From contig CAZVEH010000040.1 of the NCBI GenBank assembly GCA_964625775.1, positions 1-20,687 of the forward strand: a DNA stretch of 20,687 nt, given 5' to 3'. A program made the position numbers and the translations under genes. The stretch's first letter is position 1. Every line of letters begins with the position of its first letter. The stretch comes from GCA-2786165 sp964625775. GTDB lineage: Bacteria; Pseudomonadota; Gammaproteobacteria; Legionellales; Legionellaceae. Shown piece after piece: positions 1 through 7,240 of the stretch. Below the pieces are notes generated by a model. That model ran no database searches and was not told the origin of the DNA. It saw nothing but the letters and a program-made list of their open reading frames with translations.

Positions 1-54
1 TGTGCCACACGACAGGAGATCCCTCGCTGCGCTCGGGATGACGTGGGGAGTTAC
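1..54 (+). repeat. 54-bp dispersed repeat, copy 1
   Basis: The same 54 bases occur at 309-362 in direct orientation, and 53 of them at 20635-20687 in inverted orientation, all identical. The unit contains an imperfect palindrome (ATCCC ... GGGAT arms around a GC-rich centre), as in REP-like elements. Two of its three forward frames are open, so it can fuse in frame to neighbouring coding sequence, and here it does so with the GIY-YIG ORF. The window begins inside or exactly at this copy, so its true left edge is not visible. Confidence 0.9.
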
Positions 55-304
55 CAATAATGTTTTATATACTGGCGTTACCAATGATTTGATACGTCGT
101 GTCTACGAGCACAAAAATAAGCTGGTTGCTGGATTCACCAAAAAATACAACGTAGACCGACTGGTTTACTATGAAGCCTGTGGAAGTATCGTTGTGGCTA
201 TTGAACGAGAGAAACAACTCAAGGGTTGGTCACGAAAAAAGAAGCATGATTTGATTAATGCATTGAACCCAGAATGGAACGACTTGTATCAATCGATTCT
301 TTAA
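2..304 (+). CDS. GIY-YIG nuclease-like protein with repeat-encoded N-terminus (probably truncated)
   Basis: The protein matches the small single-domain GIY-YIG family (YhbQ/UvrC N-terminal type, normally about 85-100 aa). Visible are LYTGVTNDLIRRVYEHK (the YIG half-motif at residues 23-25 as Y-T-G, and the catalytic-type Arg at 32/33), Glu70 in the EREKQLKGW segment, and NPEW near the C-terminus. The usual first strand, of the form YVYIL, which supplies the GIY half, is missing. Residues 1-18 are encoded by the 54-bp repeat, and homology begins at about VTNNVLYTG. The frame is open to the window edge; GTG at 2 and ATG at 38 are both possible starts, neither with a good Shine-Dalgarno. The stop lies 4 nt before the second repeat copy. 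With one half of the active-site motif lost, nuclease activity is doubtful. Confidence 0.7.
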   Translation: MPHDRRSLAALGMTWGVTNNVLYTGVTNDLIRRVYEHKNKLVAGFTKKYNVDRLVYYEACGSIVVAIEREKQLKGWSRKKKHDLINALNPEWNDLYQSIL

Positions 305-308
305 AATT

Positions 309-362
309 TGTGCCACACGACAGGAGATCCCTCGCTGCGCTCGGGATGACGTGGGGAGTTAC
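309..362 (+). repeat. 54-bp dispersed repeat, copy 2 (direct)
   Basis: Identical over 54 bases to positions 1-54 and in the same orientation, so the GIY-YIG ORF sits between two direct copies in a 308-bp period. On the minus strand, its right edge supplies the TAA that ends the decayed reading frame at 359-580. Confidence 0.95.
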
Positions 363-580
363 AAATTACCATGAATAGACCAGTTAACGATATTAGGGAT
401 AAAACACAATAAAGTCATACCCATATTCAGAGCAATCCCTCTATAATTTTTATTTAGAGCGAAAATGTGATCTTTGCTATGAAGTAATTCTACAAAATTA
501 AGTCTAAATTGTAGTTCTGAATCAAAAAATAAGGCCGCCACAACAGGCGTTACTAAATAATAACGCTGACCTCTTAGTCT
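359..580 (-). pseudogene. Decayed gene fragment cut by repeat copy 2
   Basis: A minus-strand frame is open from just after a TAA at 581-583 to a TAA at 359-361, which lies inside the repeat. It reads as plausible protein: RLRGQRYYLVTPVVAALFF, then a segment containing FRLNFVELLHSKDHIFALNK and YRGIALNMGMTLLCFIP, and so a hydrophobic start followed by a mixed region. There is no ATG and no Shine-Dalgarno; the only near start is a GTG at 541. The simplest reading is an internal piece of a former gene, its downstream part removed at the repeat junction. I cannot name the family. It may also be a chance ORF. Confidence 0.35.
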
Positions 581-693
581 TTACCTTGAATTGAATTAGT
601 ATTACATATTATGGATCTAACTTAACTCAAGTGAACAAATAATGTAGACAAACTCGCCGCAATATTAGACAATAAGCCCCATATATATCAACA

Positions 694-709
694 ATTAGGA
701 AAACCTAAT
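694..709 (+). promoter_or_regulatory. Hairpin covering the Shine-Dalgarno and start codon of the 708 gene
   Basis: ATTAGG-AAAA-CCTAAT is a perfect 6-bp stem with a 4-nt loop. It contains the only Shine-Dalgarno candidate (AGGA at 697-700) and the first two bases of the ATG at 708. If it forms in the mRNA it would hide the ribosome binding site. No convincing -35/-10 pair was found in 581-693, although the stretch is AT-rich. Confidence 0.35.
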
Positions 710-3700
710 GCCTCCCAAAAAAATAAAAGAATCGCGATCTGTAGTGCACGTGACCAATATCCTACCTGATTTTTTAGTAAGCGCCGAAAAAACTTTACTT
801 AGAAATGATATCACAAACGCTCAATTTGAAGAGGGATTGAAGAAATTATGTCTGTATGTAGGCTCCATCTGTTTTAATTCAAGCAATCCAGAAGCTAAGA
901 AATCCATTATGTGGACTTCAGAAGAAGGGAAAGCTGCTCGTTATGTTCCATATGCAACTGTTGTCGTTTATTACTTCATGTGTTTTTGCTCAAAATTACA
1001 ATTAAATCAGCCTACCAAATTAGATAATAATTTAATGCACATTTTGTCTATGGTTGCATCCATTTTAAATCATGAAAATAAAACACCCTTATATGTTTTG
1101 ACTTACGCTCAAATCGTAAGTTTTTATTGTTTTGTAATTCAAAGCGGTTCTGTTGATCTTCACGACCAGCATCTAATGCTGAACCAATTACTCGATGAAA
1201 ACATGCATGACATAATAATCAATGGTTTTCCTGAACAACAGATCATGTTAAATAAATACGGTGGAGCAGATCTTGTTAAGTTCGAGATGTATAACAATAT
1301 GGCATTCACTGTGGGATTAATATGTCGAAATTCAGTGGGATTCGATAGAAAATTTTCTCCCAATCATTTTGTCTCTACTCTGCTCGATCAGTGTGCTCGA
1401 GCTGAAGTAGTATTAGATAATTCACTCAATTATATCCTCATTGAGTTGTTATCTTTATCAAAAGAACTAAACACGCAATACATGACTAAATGTTTTTTTG
1501 CGATAACCAAAAACTTAAAAAATCCATCAAAAATAGCCCCGCGTTCGAATATGGTCAAACTGACTCAAACGTCTGGAGATACCTTTGATTCTATTGCTTT
1601 TGAATGCGTAGGAAATGCACTTGATCAATGGATGTTGATTGCCAAAGTGGACAATCTCTCTCTGCGAGAAACTCAGTTCAGAGAAATTTATTTAATTTAT
1701 GGCTTAGCCATGAAATATCAAGTCGATTTAAAGATAGAAACTTTCAAGTCTTACTTACATTTTTTTGCTCATCATACCAGCATGTTACCCGATAGTTTCG
1801 ATATCGACGGGACAGCACAGATACTTCTCAAAAAAAATGATTCTTTGCCAAAACAACTTCAAACTAAAGACAAATTTATTTTTGATTTAATTTTTCTTTT
1901 ATTAGCGAGAAAAAAATCTGCTGTTGATCTGACAAAAGTCCGTGCTCTTTACCATGAGATCTGCGAAAAATATAGAACAATTCATGGAGAAAAAATACCT
2001 TACCTTCATGATATTCATGACTATTTATTTAATCTAATCATCAATGCTCGAGATTTTTCAGTTGATGATTTTGTTTATTTTTATGAAATCCTAGCATCCA
2101 ATATGCAGTCTTCGCAGTGCGAAAAACTCATTTTACATTTGCTCAATCACTGTCATAAGACAGAACATAATATCGAGCTGAGTCAATTTTGCCAGGAAAA
2201 ACAACTTGTCATTGAACGCGACGCTCGATTTTTTAATTTATTATTACGTAAAACCTGCGAGCTAAGTCTTTCCTTCAGCCATCCAGAATATACGGCTTTT
2301 AATGATTTGAATGCACTTATTGAGTCTTTACGTAATGAATGGAATGAAGAAAATAAACCTACTTCAAAAAAAATGGTCTTCGCATTGGAGTCGTATATTA
2401 ATTTATTAACTTCAAGCGTATCCGATGAAAGCCTTCCTTCAGAAAAAATTTCCAAATTACAAGAAATACGTATTGCCCTAGCTAAATTTCAAAAATTACG
2501 TGAGTATGCCAGAGAAAATACAATAAAAATAAACCGATTTTATATTGAGTTTACTGAAGCGTTAGAGGCTTCAAACATTGATATGTTGGCAAGTATTCAA
2601 GAAAGATGCGCAAATGAAATAGCTCAGGTTGAAAAAACCTTAGCAGAAGATAAAGCAAAAATGAATGTTACAGCACCTATTAGCATCGAAGAGGCCAAGT
2701 CCATGTTAAAGGCTGATAATTTGGATGAAATTGAGAAGCTAAACCACCATTTTGTGGTAGATCCTCTAAATATGGAATCTTATTTGATTAAAATAAAATG
2801 TTTAATTCAATTGGGATATATCGATGATGCACTGGTTTGGCTTACCAGAACTAAAACAACTTTTCCAAAACAAGGTGATATTGAACTGCTGATTCAATGG
2901 GCAAAATGTTGCCGTGCCCTGGGCCAATACACTGAGGCGTTAGAAACCGGAAAATTGATCAATCAATTAATGGTCCAAAAAACAGGTGTTATTTCTACTC
3001 AATCGCAATTGTTTTTGGTAAGGGACCATCTTGCTATTAGTAAAGAGGTTAATTTAATTCAAGCTCTGAATTTATGTAATCAATTATTAATGAATGCTAC
3101 AGAGGCTGAGCGACCTAAAATTATCTGCGCTAAAGCACGCTGCCTCATTCAACAAGGTAATTATCATGAAGCGAATATACTCATTCAGACAATACCTGCT
3201 TTTGAGAAAAATGCCGATGCGTTGGCATGTCTAGGCAAACTTTCAGCAGCACAAGAAGATTATACCAGCGCTAGAGAATGGTATGAGAAATCATTGGCGC
3301 ATAGTATGTCAAAAAAAATTACCAATAACCCACCAGGAAATGCAAGTCGGGACAAAGTAACTCAAAGTAAGCTTATTCATGAAGAATTATTAAATCGTGT
3401 CAAAATGACAAAAACGGCTCTTTATGTACAGATACACATTCTTCAAAGACGCAATAAATTTTCGGAAGCACTAATTTTTCTCAAAAAAATTGAGTCTACT
3501 TGGGGCAAAGATCAGCGTGCTTATATCGACACAATTCATTGTTATCGATCACTCCATCAGTTGACAGAAGCGTTCAAACTCATTTTCAGTTACCCCGCAT
3601 ATAAAAATAATAAACTTCTAGTCAATGCCTTGGCAATGACCTACTCTGACAATAATCAACCGAAAGAGGCTTTTGAGACATTTGATTATCTTGTTTTTGA

Positions 3701-4118
3701 GTTTCCCTCTTTTACCCAAGGTTATTTTAATGCAATTAAATCTTGCATCAAGTTTAACGATTTCAAACGAATGGATATTTATTGGCAGCGGTTTCAAGAT
3801 ATGTGTCCAGAACAGACAGTGCTGCTTGAAAAAATTAGACAATTAATAAATGCAGTAAAGCAGGAAGAATTTCAAACGGTACCCTCTATCGTAGAAAAAA
3901 TTGAATGCATGGAAGAGCAAGAAAAAGAGACAGACATTCAAACATTAGTACGAAAAGCGCAGAGGCCTCCGGACAAAAAACACTATTCCCAAGAAAGATT
4001 TTTTCAACAAATGAATCAAAAGGATAGTTCAACAACGCCTACAACATCAGATGAGTCAGTACAGACAGTTTTAATCACATCTGACGCTACCCATGCTCTT
4101 CAGGGCAACCGCATCTAA
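708..4118 (+). CDS. Large orphan protein with TPR-like C-terminal half (1136 aa)
   Basis: I do not recognise a named family. The protein is soluble-looking, with no signal peptide and no clear membrane segment. Residues about 1-600 are mixed helical sequence rich in Lys, Asn, Phe and Leu. Residues about 600-665 look like coiled coil. From about 668 to 1040 there are repeated helix pairs of TPR character, for example around WAKCCRALGQYTEALETG (about 725), LACLGKLSAAQEDYTSAREW (about 840) and MTYSDNNQPKEAFETFDYL (about 975). The tail is hydrophilic, with an acidic patch EEQEKETD near 1070 and a Ser/Thr-rich end. ATG at 708 follows AGGA by 7 nt. The gene is visibly more AT-rich than the core genes here, stands alone and lies beside repeat debris, consistent with accessory DNA. 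In a Legionellales-like genome such a protein would be a candidate secreted effector, but nothing here proves secretion. Confidence 0.8.
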   Translation: MPPKKIKESRSVVHVTNILPDFLVSAEKTLLRNDITNAQFEEGLKKLCLYVGSICFNSSNPEAKKSIMWTSEEGKAARYVPYATVVVYYFMCFCSKLQLNQPTKLDNNLMHILSMVASILNHENKTPLYVLTYAQIVSFYCFVIQSGSVDLHDQHLMLNQLLDENMHDIIINGFPEQQIMLNKYGGADLVKFEMYNNMAFTVGLICRNSVGFDRKFSPNHFVSTLLDQCARAEVVLDNSLNYILIELLSLSKELNTQYMTKCFFAITKNLKNPSKIAPRSNMVKLTQTSGDTFDSIAFECVGNALDQWMLIAKVDNLSLRETQFREIYLIYGLAMKYQVDLKIETFKSYLHFFAHHTSMLPDSFDIDGTAQILLKKNDSLPKQLQTKDKFIFDLIFLLLARKKSAVDLTKVRALYHEICEKYRTIHGEKIPYLHDIHDYLFNLIINARDFSVDDFVYFYEILASNMQSSQCEKLILHLLNHCHKTEHNIELSQFCQEKQLVIERDARFFNLLLRKTCELSLSFSHPEYTAFNDLNALIESLRNEWNEENKPTSKKMVFALESYINLLTSSVSDESLPSEKISKLQEIRIALAKFQKLREYARENTIKINRFYIEFTEALEASNIDMLASIQERCANEIAQVEKTLAEDKAKMNVTAPISIEEAKSMLKADNLDEIEKLNHHFVVDPLNMESYLIKIKCLIQLGYIDDALVWLTRTKTTFPKQGDIELLIQWAKCCRALGQYTEALETGKLINQLMVQKTGVISTQSQLFLVRDHLAISKEVNLIQALNLCNQLLMNATEAERPKIICAKARCLIQQGNYHEANILIQTIPAFEKNADALACLGKLSAAQEDYTSAREWYEKSLAHSMSKKITNNPPGNASRDKVTQSKLIHEELLNRVKMTKTALYVQIHILQRRNKFSEALIFLKKIESTWGKDQRAYIDTIHCYRSLHQLTEAFKLIFSYPAYKNNKLLVNALAMTYSDNNQPKEAFETFDYLVFEFPSFTQGYFNAIKSCIKFNDFKRMDIYWQRFQDMCPEQTVLLEKIRQLINAVKQEEFQTVPSIVEKIECMEEQEKETDIQTLVRKAQRPPDKKHYSQERFFQQMNQKDSSTTPTTSDESVQTVLITSDATHALQGNRI

Positions 4119-4141
4119 ACGCATCCATCAAACCGTCCACG

Positions 4142-4162
4142 TTCCGCGCCTTATGCGCGGAA
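4142..4162 (+). terminator. Hairpin after the 1136-aa gene
   Basis: TTCCGCGC-CTTAT-GCGCGGAA forms a perfect 8-bp GC-rich stem with a 5-nt loop, 23 nt past the stop codon. No T-run follows, so it is a weak intrinsic terminator at best and may act mainly as an mRNA 3'-end barrier. Confidence 0.45.
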
Positions 4163-4449
4163 TATCTCTAATATCTTGATTCGCTATCGTACAGGTAATG
4201 CTCCAAAAAGCACGGGACATGGGCAATGCAGGCTCTTTTAATGTTCAAAATTTAGATGTGTTTGCCCTATGAAGAGGAACGAGTCCCTGCATGCGGCTTG
4301 GTTATAAGAGAAATCATGGCCATTTTAGTCATGTTTCAAAGTTAGTTACCAGACCTCTTTTATAAAGTTAAAGCCTTGTTTCTAACCACCATGCAGCAGT
4401 TAACCGTTTGAACATCATTCAAAGATAAGTGTTACAGAGTACGCATATT
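4163..4449. other. Intergenic stretch without a recognisable gene
   Basis: With its flanks, this is a gap of about 400 bp between the orphan gene and atpC. The only coding-like trace is a 24-codon plus-strand frame beginning MLQKARDMGNAGSF at 4198, too short to support. No tRNA cloverleaf or promoter pair is evident. Confidence 0.5.
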
Positions 4450-4488
4450 AAAAATCTACAATGAATGCCGGTTAAAGCATTCATTGTA
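4450..4488 (-). terminator. Intrinsic terminator of the atp operon
   Basis: On the minus strand a perfect 12-bp stem (TACAATGAATGC / GCATTCATTGTA, plus strand 4457-4468 and 4477-4488) with an 8-nt loop is followed by GATTTTTAAT. It lies about 34 nt beyond the atpC stop codon, the expected place and form for rho-independent termination. Confidence 0.85.
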
Positions 4489-4521
4489 TGATCAAATTTA
4501 ATGTAGGAATAACGCTGATGA

Positions 4522-4941
4522 TCAAAGTTGTTTGCGTAATTTTTGCAAGACGCGGATTTGGGCAATAGCTCTGGCTAGTTCTGCACTGGCTGCAGAATAA
4601 TCGATGCTAGCATTTTTATTGGCAATGGCTTCTTCTGCGCGTGCTTTGGCTGCTAAAGCTGCTGCTTCATCGATATGGTCTGCACGCTCTACTGCATCCG
4701 CTAAAACAGTCACTTGATAGGGTTGTACTTCCAACATGCCACCAGAGACGTAGAAAAGCTCTTCTGTACCGCCTGGCAAAGTCAGTCTAATTTCGCCAGG
4801 TTTGAGTACCGTTAACAGCGGAGCGTGACCGGGAATGATACCGATCTCGCCCAGTTCTCCTGTCGCAACAAGCATCTCGACAAGACCAGAAAATATCTCT
4901 TTTTCTGCACTAACAATATCTAATTGGGTCGTGATTGCCAT
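4522..4941 (-). CDS. atpC: ATP synthase F1 subunit epsilon
   Basis: Central-stalk subunit that couples gamma rotation to the c-ring and inhibits ATP hydrolysis. The N-terminal beta-sandwich is clear (TQLDIVSAEKEIFSGLVEML, then GELGEIGIIPGHAPLLTVLKPG, the family signature), followed by the C-terminal helical hairpin (EEAIANKN ... ELARAIAQIRVLQKLRKQL). An upstream ATG at 4959 overlaps the atpD stop as ATGA but has no Shine-Dalgarno. The ATG at 4941 has AGG 8 nt upstream, begins MAITTQLD like homologues, and gives 139 aa, the E. coli length. It is the last gene of the operon, followed by the terminator at 4450-4488. Confidence 0.96.
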   Translation of the reverse strand: MAITTQLDIVSAEKEIFSGLVEMLVATGELGEIGIIPGHAPLLTVLKPGEIRLTLPGGTEELFYVSGGMLEVQPYQVTVLADAVERADHIDEAAALAAKARAEEAIANKNASIDYSAASAELARAIAQIRVLQKLRKQL

Positions 4942-4955
4942 TTCTTCTGCCTGCC

Positions 4956-6350
4956 TCATAATGTTTTCGATTTAGCAATCGCTTCCTCAATACTGCCAAC
5001 CATATAGAATGCTTGTTCAGGTAAATCATCGTAATCGCCAGCCAAAATACCTTGGAACCCAGCAATGGTATCTTTTAAAGAGACGTATTTGCCTGGTGAA
5101 CCGGTAAACACCTCGGCTACGAAGAACGGCTGAGACAAAAATCTCTGAATTTTACGAGCACGTGATACCACACGCTTATCTTCTTCAGACAACTCGTCCA
5201 TACCCAAAATAGCAATAATATCTTTCAGTTCTTTGTAACGTTGCAGCGTTTGCTGTACTTTGCGCGCGGTGTCATAGTGTACTTGACCAACCACCAAAGG
5301 ATCCAATTGGCGTGAGGTCGAATCCAAAGGATCCACCGCAGGATAAATTCCCAATTCTGCGATTTGACGCGACAATACAACCGTAGCATCCAAATGCGCA
5401 AATGTCGTCGCAGGAGATGGATCAGTCAAGTCATCTGCAGGGACGTAAACAGCTTGGATCGATGTGATCGACCCTGTTTTGGTAGAGGTGATTCGCTCTT
5501 GCAACATACCCATTTCTTCTGCCAAAGTAGGCTGGTACCCTACCGCAGAAGGCATACGACCTAATAGAGCAGATACTTCTACCCCCGCCAGGGTATAACG
5601 ATAAATATTGTCTACGAATAATAAGACGTCGCGGCCTTCGTCACGGAATTTTTCAGCCATCGTCAAACCAGTTAAAGCCACTCGCAAGCGGTTACCTGGT
5701 GGTTCATTCATCTGACCATAGACCAGAGACACTTTGTCCAATACTTTGGAGTCTTTCATTTCATGATAGAAGTCGTTACCTTCACGGGTACGTTCTCCTA
5801 CCCCAGCAAATACAGAATAACCGCTGTGTTCGATCGCGATGTTTCGGATCAGCTCCATCATATTCACAGTCTTACCTACACCAGCACCACCAAACAGGCC
5901 GACTTTACCGCCTTTGGCAAATGGACAAAGTAAGTCAATGACCTTGATACCGGTTTCTAACAATTCCTGACTGCTTGCTTGTTCTTCATAAGAAGGCGGC
6001 TTGCGGTGAATCGACCAATACTCTTTAGCATCGATAGGACCCGCATTATCAATCGGATGACCTAAGACATTAGAAATACGACCCAGGGTTTCAACACCAA
6101 CAGGCACTTGAATTGGCATACCCGTATTGATGGTTTCTACACCACGGCGTAATCCATCTGTGGTTCCCATCGCAATGGTACGAACCACACCATCACCCAA
6201 TTGTTGTTGGACTTCAAATACCAACTCGCCGTTGGTCAACTTCAAAGCATCATTAACCTTTGGCACTTGATCTCTTGGGAACTCGACGTCAACAACTGGT
6301 CCAATAACTTGAACCACGGTACCGGTTTGAACTACTGGTGATGCGCACAT
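4956..6350 (-). CDS. atpD: ATP synthase F1 subunit beta (catalytic)
   Basis: Carries the three catalytic nucleotide sites of F1. Residues 154-161 are the P-loop GGAGVGKT; GERTREGND at 185-193 contains the catalytic Glu186; LLFVDNIYRYTLAG at 243-256 is the Walker B region; DELSEED is at 385-391. At 464 aa it is close to the E. coli length of 460, with a few extra N-terminal residues (MCASPVVQTG). Its ATG shares a base with the atpG stop (TAATG), implying coupled translation. It is intact, with all key motifs present. Confidence 0.98.
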   Translation of the reverse strand: MCASPVVQTGTVVQVIGPVVDVEFPRDQVPKVNDALKLTNGELVFEVQQQLGDGVVRTIAMGTTDGLRRGVETINTGMPIQVPVGVETLGRISNVLGHPIDNAGPIDAKEYWSIHRKPPSYEEQASSQELLETGIKVIDLLCPFAKGGKVGLFGGAGVGKTVNMMELIRNIAIEHSGYSVFAGVGERTREGNDFYHEMKDSKVLDKVSLVYGQMNEPPGNRLRVALTGLTMAEKFRDEGRDVLLFVDNIYRYTLAGVEVSALLGRMPSAVGYQPTLAEEMGMLQERITSTKTGSITSIQAVYVPADDLTDPSPATTFAHLDATVVLSRQIAELGIYPAVDPLDSTSRQLDPLVVGQVHYDTARKVQQTLQRYKELKDIIAILGMDELSEEDKRVVSRARKIQRFLSQPFFVAEVFTGSPGKYVSLKDTIAGFQGILAGDYDDLPEQAFYMVGSIEEAIAKSKTL

Positions 6351-7228
6351 TATATACCCTCTTCTAAAGCGGCCGTACCACCGACAATCTCTGCCAATTC
6401 TTGTGTAATCGCAGCTTGTCTGGCTTTGTTATAGGCCAATTGAAATTGTTTGATTAAATCACCTGCATTGTCCGTAGCATTTTTCATTGCCATCATTTTC
6501 GCGGCTTGTTCGCAAGCGATATTTTCTACCACACCCTGATAAACTTGTAATTCAATATATCGCTCCAACAACACATCTAAAATCTCTTTGGCATCTGGCT
6601 CATAGATATAATCCCAATGATGCTCGAGCTTTTGATGATCATCATCTGCGGTGGGTAAGGGGAGCAACTGTTTGGTGGTTGGTTTTTGAGTCATGGTGTT
6701 CACAAACTCGTTATACACGATATGCAAAGCGTCAATATCACCCTTGTAAAACGCATCACACATCACTTTTACTGCACCCAGCACATCTTTGACCCCAGGA
6801 GTGTCACCCAAGTGATCAACAGAAGCGAGGACACGACCACCTACACGTTTGAAAAACACTTGTCCTTTTCGACCGATCACGCAAAGATCAACTTCTTGAC
6901 CCTGGCTTTCGTATTGCTTCATAGTGCGCAATGTTTCACGCAATAAATTGGCATTCAATCCACCACACAAACCGCGGTCAGTTGTCACGACAATCAAACC
7001 GATTCTTTTTACCGCTCTCACCGTCATAAATGGGTGGCGATATTCAGATGCGGCACGTGCTAAATGACGTACGACTTGATATATTTTGGTGGCATAAGGT
7101 CTAGATGCACGCATTCTTTCTTGCGTTTTGCGCATCTTACTTGCCGCCACCATTTCCATAGCACGCGTAATTTTACGCGTCTTTTGCGTGCTTAGGATGG
7201 TTGAACGGATCTCTTTCGCTCCTGCCAT
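6350..7228 (-). CDS. atpG: ATP synthase F1 subunit gamma
   Basis: Rotor shaft of F1. The N-terminal helix (AKEIRSTILSTQKTRKITRA, then MEMVAASKMRK) and the C-terminal helix (ENIACEQAAKMMAMKNATDN ... ITQELAEIVGGTAAL) that form the coiled-coil shaft are both present, as is the TTDRGLCGGLN segment. At 292 aa it is near the E. coli length of 287. ATG at 7228 is preceded by GAGG about 9 nt upstream, and only 12 nt separate it from the atpA stop. It overlaps atpD by one base. Confidence 0.97.
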   Translation of the reverse strand: MAGAKEIRSTILSTQKTRKITRAMEMVAASKMRKTQERMRASRPYATKIYQVVRHLARAASEYRHPFMTVRAVKRIGLIVVTTDRGLCGGLNANLLRETLRTMKQYESQGQEVDLCVIGRKGQVFFKRVGGRVLASVDHLGDTPGVKDVLGAVKVMCDAFYKGDIDALHIVYNEFVNTMTQKPTTKQLLPLPTADDDHQKLEHHWDYIYEPDAKEILDVLLERYIELQVYQGVVENIACEQAAKMMAMKNATDNAGDLIKQFQLAYNKARQAAITQELAEIVGGTAALEEGI

Positions 7229-7240
7229 AATAAATTGCCT

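Noticed and set aside
1..362. CRISPR array from the repeated 54-bp unit
   Set aside because: Only two direct copies, separated by a 254-bp coding spacer, with no short regular spacers and no cas genes.
586..612. TTGAAT ... TATTAT as a promoter for the 1136-aa gene
   Set aside because: Spacing is only 15 nt and the region is so AT-rich that such matches arise by chance.
4198..4272. Short plus-strand frame beginning MLQKARDMGNAGSF
   Set aside because: Only 24 codons, with no convincing Shine-Dalgarno and no recognisable homology; at most a gene remnant.
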